From Capitella teleta (taxonomy: Eukaryota > Annelida > Polychaeta > Capitellidae): DNA of 64,000 bases. Location of the stretch: positions 133,043 to 197,042 of the forward strand of contig KB292163.1 of the NCBI GenBank assembly GCA_000328365.1, given 5' to 3'. Below the pieces are notes generated by a model, which saw only the letters and a list, made by a program, of their open reading frames with translations, was not told the DNA's origin and did no database searches. A program made the position numbers and the translations under genes. Position 1 is the first letter of the stretch. Every line of letters starts with the position of its first letter. Positions 57,307-64,000 of this stretch are shown piece after piece.

Positions 57307-59958
57307 TTATGATTTTCCCGTAGACAAATCAACAAATATTTGTGCGATTTCTTCAGCAACCCTGGTTTGCGCCTCCACGGTGCTAGCACCAAGATGAGGC
57401 GTGGAGGTCACGAGGGGGTGCTTGATGAGGGGGGAGGCTTTAGGAGGTTCCTCACAGAACACGTCCAGGGCAGCTCCTCCACAGAGGCCAGCATCCAGGG
57501 CACGCAGGAGGGCCTCCTCATCGATGATTCCACCGCGAGCGCAGTTAATCACGCGCACGCCCTTTTTGCACTTGCGAAACACGTCATCGTTGATCAGATC
57601 TGATGAAAAATTCTATCAGTTAACAGCTATCGGCATGATTTGATCGAACTTACTTTTCGTTTGAGGGATGAGGGGAGTGTGCACCGTGATGTAGTCAACT
57701 TGGGGCCACATTTCTTCCAATGACATTGATTTGACCCCAAATTCAGCCGTCACGGAAGCAGGGATGACCGGATCAAAACCTATCGTCTGGAGGAGAGAAC
57801 CAGTCAGTTTGGAATCAACACAGCAGCAAAGCCGCACCTTCATGCCAAACGCTTGCATTCTCGTTGCAACCTCTTTTCCTATTCTTCCCAAACCGATAAT
57901 GCCAATGGTTTTACCGTACACTTCATTTCCCATCAGATTCTTGCGTTCCCAACGTCCCTCTCTCAGCGTTTGCGTTCCATTCGCAATATTTCTGAAATTA
58001 GGATCATTTCAATAGTTGACAGAACTTATAAAGGGGCAAAAAATAAACACACCTTGACATTGAAAGAAGCAGGGTGCAAGTGAGCTCAGCCGCGCTGATG
58101 CTGTTGCCGGTTGGAGTACTGAAAAACGGAAAAAAAAAAAAAATTATGCTAAATATTCAAAGTACATTAGTAATAGGTTTGTTTCTGGCCCACAAAACCG
58201 GAGTAAAAAAATTATTTCCTCACTTCCTGACTAAAACTCCCTTCGCTTCAGCAGCTTTACAGTCAATGTTGTCGACTCCAGTGCCAGCACGTCCAATGAC
58301 CTTCAGATTTGACCCCGCGGTGATGACCTCTGCAGTGACCTGCGTCGCAGATCGAACGATCAAGCCATCATATGCCTGTGAAAGAAGGAAAAGTGCGTTA
58401 TGATTCCATCCATTCTGGTGTACATGTTCAATCCTAATGATATATCTGCGTTATGATTCAGATATCTCGTGATACAAGTGCGTTATGATTTGATATCGAA
58501 ACTTAATTATGACCTGGATGACCTAGAAACGAGTCGCTAAATTTAGAATTCCAAACCATTGTATGTGCTCCAAACCTTTAATAAGCGGACCAACGGATAG
58601 CCTTATATTAATATAATGCTTTCAGTTATCTCTAAAGTACTTATCAGTTATAAAGATAATAATAAATTTCTTTCTACTTCTGCCAAATCATGCTTCAGAG
58701 AAGGGGAAAAAATGATGCGATATCACGCGCCGGTTCCAGAGCGGGAATGTCCCTGATCTCCGGCGATAACGACAAGGGTGCGAAGAATGAGACTGCCAAC
58801 ACCCAACTCCAATTGATGAATTATCGACCGTAATGACTTCAAGGCCAGGCATAGGTGCATTGAGGACCTAAATTCATGGACGAATTCGCACAATTGACAA
58901 TTTTGCCACATGTGGTGGCTCTACTCAATTGACCCTCATAAAGGCTCGTTTAAAATTCCAGCAACGCTGAGCAGAATGTTAGGATTGAGTGTATTGTTCA
59001 TTATGCTAATATGGGTATAATAACGGCATGATTGCTGTTGGGAAATAGGGGTATATGGGGCGGTGGTTGCGCTGGACAAATAATTGAAGCATTGTAAGAG
59101 GCTACATTTTACTTCACATCAAGTGTTGCCCTATGTAATCGGTGAGCAAATATTTAAAGAGACCATCTGAGACCTGAAGATAGCCGAGTTGTAAATCGAA
59201 AACTGATCGTGACGTCACTCGTCAGTTTGTGACGTACGTTTGCGAACTTGGGGAACTGAGGCATAGAGCGAAGAGGCGAAGGTCGTTTGGGAGATCAGCT
59301 GAGGCGAATATGAGGCCAAGTTGGCAGAGCATCCGAATACTAGTACAATGTGTATTCAGTGTTGGTATAATAGTATTGCTGGGTGAAGGGCACCGTCGCC
59401 TGTTCCGAGGGAACTTTTCCATCAGCTGAGAGCAAACCGAGCAGCGCCCTCTGTGCTCAGCTGAGCCACGCGTGAACCGAGCAGGCTTTAACAGTGTTCA
59501 ACTTCAAGGCCATGGAAAACACCCTTGATATCTCTTCAGCTCCATTCATTTATTATGTACAAGCAGCCACGATGGAACATAATTATGCACAGATATCAGA
59601 GGGATTTATATTCACCATTGCAACACCATACATTGATGTAATGGACTCACTAGTATAAAATGATTGCACGTGTATTTCCATTGGCCTATGCATCGCAGTT
59701 ATAGCTTCAGGCGTGCATCGGATATCATTAAATAAGTAATAAGCTTCCGATTTTAGTATTTGCAGCATTTGAATTCTCAGTAAAAAAAAGATACATTAGT
59801 AAGTGACTAGTCATTGTACACACCTTAATTTCCTCCAAGAGCGCCTCTTTTGACAATTTCGTATTCTTCACTGCTTCGATTCCGTTCTTTGTCAATACAT
59901 CGATGCACACTTGGTCGATTTCGTCTGAGATGAGGACTTTCTTCAGTGGGAGAGTCAT
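57307..59958 (-). CDS. PHGDH: D-3-phosphoglycerate dehydrogenase, short form, 6 exons
   Basis: Oxidises 3-phosphoglycerate to 3-phosphohydroxypyruvate with NAD+, the first step of serine synthesis in the cytosol. Exons on the minus strand: 59958-59824, 58375-58224, 58118-58053, 57991-57838, 57786-57654, 57599-57307; 933 nt = 310 aa plus TAA. Seen: N-terminal [22 protein letters not shown] (72-83); Rossmann GLGRIG (151-156); catalytic Arg 235 in NCARGG, Glu 264 in CEEPP and His 282 in PHLGAST, close to the human numbering. The protein stops right after TGKS, so it lacks the C-terminal ASB and ACT regulatory domains of the 533-aa human enzyme and is slightly shorter than the ~330-aa insect form. 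A TATA box 90 bp upstream supports this ATG. An in-frame upstream extension starting MFTHLACV (60036) would precede the expected transcription start. Confidence 0.95.
58376..59823. other. PHGDH intron 1, with three CGTTATGA words
   Basis: 1.45 kb intron. CGTTATGA occurs at 58396, 58449 and 58481, all on the plus strand and followed by TT. No transposon or gene is recognised. Confidence 0.5.
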
Positions 59959-60047
59959 CGTGTTAAGGTGTCTGTAATTTTGGCAAATAAGGCTCTTCTT
60001 AATCAGTCGAGTTACACACGCAAGATGCGTGAACATTGTGGCCTTCT

Positions 60048-60057
60048 CTTTTATATA
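60048..60057 (-). promoter_or_regulatory. TATA box of PHGDH
   Basis: TATATAAAAG on the minus strand, 90 bp upstream of the PHGDH ATG, predicting a start site near 60025 and a 5' UTR of about 65 nt. Confidence 0.65.
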
Positions 60058-62054
60058 CGAATCCAACAACTGCTTGACCCTCATGAATATTTATCTGGGT
60101 CGGCCACGCACTCTTGTCAGCCAATCAGAGGAGTTTCTTCGCATGACGCGCTGCTCATTCATCAATACCAGGTGGGCTGAAATAATCACAATACACGTAT
60201 CGTTCAGAGTACTCGAGAGTCGAAACGGATTGCGTAATTGCCACGAGGTTCGACCTTGGGCATTATTTTGGGCAACGATGTGTCTAGTCACGCTTGGACG
60301 GCTAGGTCATGCTGAAATTGGTGTCAATGCCGGCAACCCCAGAAAGGACAGGTACATTATTGATGCTCACAGCCCATTGTCTAACGAGCAGACGACGCCA
60401 CACGGTCACAGCCTACTAGATTGATGTACGGTGTACATGTAAATACGGTTGTTATGTATACACTCAGATGAGTGTTATCTCAAGTCAGAGACATTTACCT
60501 GTGCGTGCTGATCGTGTGCGTACACAATTACATGTATACTAGTATACTGACCATATGATTGACAATGACATTAGCTGCATTATCGCGCATCTGGCAAAAC
60601 TCTTATCGTCATTCCATTTGGATAAACATCTAAATATTATACGTTTATTTCTATTTTTCATTATTAATTTGAGCAGCATTTTATGCCAATTATTGCTAAG
60701 CAGCTAGAGTGAGTCTGTGTGTCCCTTGTAAGCCGTTGACCCCTGTGCATGCGTTGAGGGCTACCAGGCGCCGTCCTCGTTCATGCACATGATCTGTCAA
60801 CACCTAGGCCTCACAGACTGGCGACCAATGCAATCGGATAAAATCTAATGCTTTAAAATTATGTTTCTCTTTGGTGTTGTGAGTTTTTAGCCCAGGGGGA
60901 GGATCCCGCCATAGGTTTTCTCACCTGCTTAACACCCAGCAATAGATTTTAGTTGTTATATAATATTTTCTTTCTATGTAATATTGCATGTACATGCGAA
61001 ATACATATTATTTATTACAGACTAGCTGATGAACACCTGTCTGTAAGTTTATGCTATCTTTTAATCAATTTGGCGGTACTTTCGCATCAATTGCTTCTAT
61101 ATTTATCGGGTTGGTGTTAAAAAGGTGTTAGAAAATGAATGAGTAATTGCACGATCTGATTATTTTCGATTCCTCTTTGCCAGCCAAGAATGGGGAGGTG
61201 GCTACGCACATCAAGAAAGAATGAAGCGAACTCATATCGTTAAGCGGCGCACCTCCAAAACTATATAGGTCTATAAGTATATAAGGCTATACATATGCAG
61301 CACCACCCCGCCATGGCCAATGACCACCAACCTTTGGACAGAATAATGACCAGGAACTTGTCAGGAAGATCAATCGCGAGATCTACCGGCTACCGTCTAG
61401 CCAGTTTACCATAAAGAGAAGACCAGTGTGTAGTGCGTATGACAAGTGCCCAGCATCATGCAGCTATGACTTAATTCAAAATTAAACAAAAATATAGACA
61501 TTCACGTCATACTCGATAAATCTGGTTCATACTGGATACTACTAAATTATCGTAAGGTGCACTACCTGATTCATCAGCATATACCAATTCCGGAGTTACC
61601 ACTCATCCCGACCTCAACGTTATCGTTTTCATTTTTCGGGATCTTTTACCTATTCAGTTATCCTTATCATAACGTTCGCGCACTTTATTTCGGTGCCCTC
61701 GATACTTTCATCGCATGTGGCTCCATCAAGTGTGCATTTGGCGCACTTCTGATTCGGCCAGCAGCCCCTAGGTTTTTTTTGTCACATATTTTATTAATTG
61801 AAGCTGTCGAGGTGATACATTCTTGAATTGTATGTTTTATTAATTACTTGGAATTAAACCAGTGGTTTCAACTACATGTTGATCGACGGAAAAATTCCTG
61901 AAACCGGTTTACCCTGTAGAATGAGCGATAAATGGAGTATTTGCTCGAAGGCTTTCATAATGATAATCTGATCCTGTCAATGTTATGCAATAGAAATATC
62001 GATCTGTTGACTTGTCTTTGCTGACATTCAGAAAATTGTCGCCAGTCAGACATC
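60058..62054. other. Intergenic DNA, nothing firm
   Basis: No supported gene. A hydrophobic plus-strand stretch near 60270-60350 (ATG 60279, MCLVTLGRL, followed by a GT at the end of RKDR) could be a signal-peptide exon, but no downstream exon is found. Otherwise AT-rich DNA. Confidence 0.4.
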
Positions 62055-62404
62055 ATGCTTGTGCAATCAAACTACATTCGACGCACTCTCCACTGCCTTT
62101 TAATTTCTGCTCAGTCAGCTAATTTGCCCAGCCGTCCTCTTTACTCGAGATCCATGTCATTTATAAAACTAAACTCGGTCGAGCCGAGTCCTGCAAATTA
62201 CTTAGGGCGATGGAGTGGAATTGTGTTGGGTTGTGTCAAGCCTGCTTTTCAGAGAGTGACTTTGTTTCACCATGAATCCAAGATCATGTGCAAGCGCTCA
62301 GAATTCACCTCAAAGGCAGAGGTTGCTCAGGATCGGCTGCGGAAATTTCCCCAAGAAGCAATCCTTCTCTGTGATTCTCAGAAGTCAGATGCAGCCGAAA
62401 GTTT
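62055..62404 (+). CDS. Candidate first exon of an unidentified gene
   Basis: Open frame from ATG 62055 to a strong donor GTATGTG at 62405, 116 codons plus two bases. The first 42 residues have no acidic residue and several Arg/Ser (YIRRTLHCLL, PSRPLYSRSMS), like a mitochondrial presequence. The rest (RSEFTSKAEVAQDRLRKFPQ) is polar and I do not recognise it. If real, the following intron holds a SINE and a MITE and the gene runs beyond the window. It could be a chance frame. Confidence 0.25.
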
Positions 62405-62647
62405 GGTATGTGCTTCAACTGATCTTCCAACAACGTCTGTCCCTTGTGTTTTCATTCAATACTTGCCCTTTTGAGCGTGTTTGTGATAACTTCTGATTGA
62501 CATGTCAACTGGAATTGATGCAATCATGGGCAGTAAAACTCCTCTCGTGTGCCACTCCTATAAGAGCGTCCCTATTTGAAAGTCCCGACCCGAATTGCAT
62601 TGAAAACATCCCCTATAAGCGTGCCACTCCTCTATTCATGCCATGAG
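62405..62647. other. Flank between candidate exon and SINE D
   Basis: No feature recognised. Confidence 0.35.
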
Positions 62648-62910
62648 GGGGCACCGAATAGCTCAGTCGTTTTCACTGGCCACGGACGTTATGATTGTGA
62701 ATTATATTTGTAATTCTGCGGTGACTTTGCAGTGCTGCTCAACTGCGTAACAAGGCCGGGCGCTGTGTACTACTGTCTATGGTGGTATGCAGATAAAGAA
62801 CCCTTGGGATTTACCGATAAGAGTAGGGGGAAACCCCGTTCCTGGGCCTTCTGTTCTGGCGCCCGTATCATCCGAATGGTTTGGGTGGAGCCGTAAAACC
62901 CCATCATGCC
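62648..62910 (+). mobile_element. SINE copy D, tRNA head mostly deleted
   Basis: Begins GGGGGCACCGAATAGCTCAGT, then jumps from the A box to the linker (GGACGTTATGATTGTG), so the B box is lost. The body is complete to GCCGTAAAACCCCATCAT. It is the closest body match to copy A. Confidence 0.85.
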
Positions 62911-63211
62911 ATTCGAGTGGCCGACAAAGGTTTGGAGTGAATGCTATCTCCAAACAGTCAATACAAACATCATCAAGCTAGGCATTAAGAAACATTGTGC
63001 AATTGTTCATGTTGTGTTGGACGATCCCTGCCGTATATTTTGATAGAAACAAAGGGAGTATGAGAGGGTTGGTAAAAAAAATCACGGTTTAAGAGAATAG
63101 TTATTTGATAATGTAGCGCCTAATCACCGCCTAAAAGCTGAGATATGTATGTTGCAGTGGATGCTCACATGATGTGAAAACAGAGAGCGGGCAGCTCTTT
63201 AATTACCTATA
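62911..63211. other. Flank between SINE D and pogo-type MITE
   Basis: No feature recognised. Confidence 0.35.
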
Positions 63212-63811
63212 CAGTCAGACCTCATTAATCCACCCTCCTCTGTTCCCAAGGAAAAAGACGGATTAATGAAAAGGACGGATTTATGGGCGGATTACATGTT
63301 AGACCACAAATTGATGAAAATTACATGTCGTACAAAAACCTATGTACTATATAGTGGCATGTACCATTATAGGTTACAAGCAGGTCATAAAAAAGAAACC
63401 ATCAAATGAAGAGAGCAATGTAGCGAGTATAGAGACAATAACTGAAGGATGGTCATTGTGGGATCTCATTTTATGCATGTGTACGTGGATCAGCTCAACT
63501 TTCCCAGTTTCATTTCCACTCCCTTCACCGCTCGATTTCATGATCTCCACTCAACTCCTGTTGTTCGTTTTGCTCCTTAACATCGCCTAATTGAGTGACC
63601 AATCAAATTGAAAGTAAGCCAGCCATGCAGAAATTAAGGAATTGATATGGCAATGATTGATTCCTTTGTTTAATTAACTTCTTAAATGTTGAATAAGCGG
63701 AGGGGTGCCATTTGTTGTTTAACTGACCTGACGTGAAAGAAATCGCCGACAATTGATATGTCATGTCTTATGTTTGTTTACGATTGAGGGCGGATTAATG
63801 AGGTCTGACTG
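63212..63811. mobile_element. Complete pogo/Tigger-type MITE, 600 bp
   Basis: The left end CAGTCAGACCTCATTAATCC and the exact complement at the right end form a near-perfect TIR of about 26 bp continuing into CNCCCTC. TA flanks both sides (63210-63211 and 63812-63813). No transposase frame inside. The high TIR identity suggests recent movement by an autonomous element elsewhere. Confidence 0.9.
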
Positions 63812-64000
63812 TAGTCCTTTTTTCTGTGTTCATTCTGTTATGTTATTACTATCACACAATGAGTAAAATGTTTGTACTGGCTGTATAGATCTGCTGAGAG
63901 AATGAGTATTCATTCTGGCCTTGTGTGTTCACGTCAATGTACAACATACATCGTCGTACTCAAACTGAATTTAATCGATTTACAAACCAAAATAATGCAA

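Noticed and set aside
60029-60424. 131-codon plus-strand frame
   Set aside because: It overlaps the PHGDH promoter and 5' end and has no recognisable domain; only a short hydrophobic stretch near its end is of slight interest.

Overview
The window is nuclear DNA from an animal: spliced genes with GT-AG introns, tRNA-derived SINEs, Tc1/mariner and pogo-type DNA transposons, a LINE remnant and large gene-poor stretches. Two Twist transcription factors with intact C-terminal WR motifs, a laminin-type integrin alpha, PYM, BLOC1S1, D-3-phosphoglycerate dehydrogenase and a mannose-6-phosphate-receptor-like sorting receptor point to an invertebrate, most likely a bilaterian and probably marine. I cannot place the phylum. 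Many introns are only about 47-63 nt, while a few run to several kb.

Layout. 1-8943: PYM on the plus strand. Its 7.7 kb first intron is full of mobile DNA: an inverted pair of related repeats, a TTAA-flanked element, a SINE, and a decayed pogo-type transposon with a PHD finger. 9.1-10.1 kb: a decayed Tc1/mariner transposase on the minus strand. 12.1-29.3 kb: BLOC1S1 (minus) and a 24-exon integrin alpha gene (plus) diverge from a 391-bp shared promoter. The integrin exons sum to exactly 1,100 codons. 29.3-34.2 kb: SINE copies, a single-exon gene for a secreted coiled-coil protein with 25-residue repeats, and palindromic short repeats. 34-54 kb: a gene desert around two convergent Twist genes, with one LINE fragment and one TA-flanked MITE that carries a nested SINE. 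54.3-60.1 kb: the receptor gene (plus) and PHGDH (minus) converge. 60-64 kb: a possible first exon of a further plus-strand gene, a SINE and a complete pogo-type MITE.

The genes do not form one pathway. PYM recycles exon-junction complexes, BLOC1S1 and the M6PR-like protein act in endosome/lysosome traffic, the integrin binds matrix, Twist controls mesoderm and migratory cell fate, and PHGDH starts serine synthesis. No bacterial-style system, CRISPR array or retrovirus-like element was seen. The least explained signals are a 33-bp minisatellite that repeats a branch-point-plus-pyrimidine-tract unit up to an integrin splice acceptor, an over-represented dispersed motif CGTTATGA, the Twist inverted duplication, and the orphan repeat-containing secreted protein.
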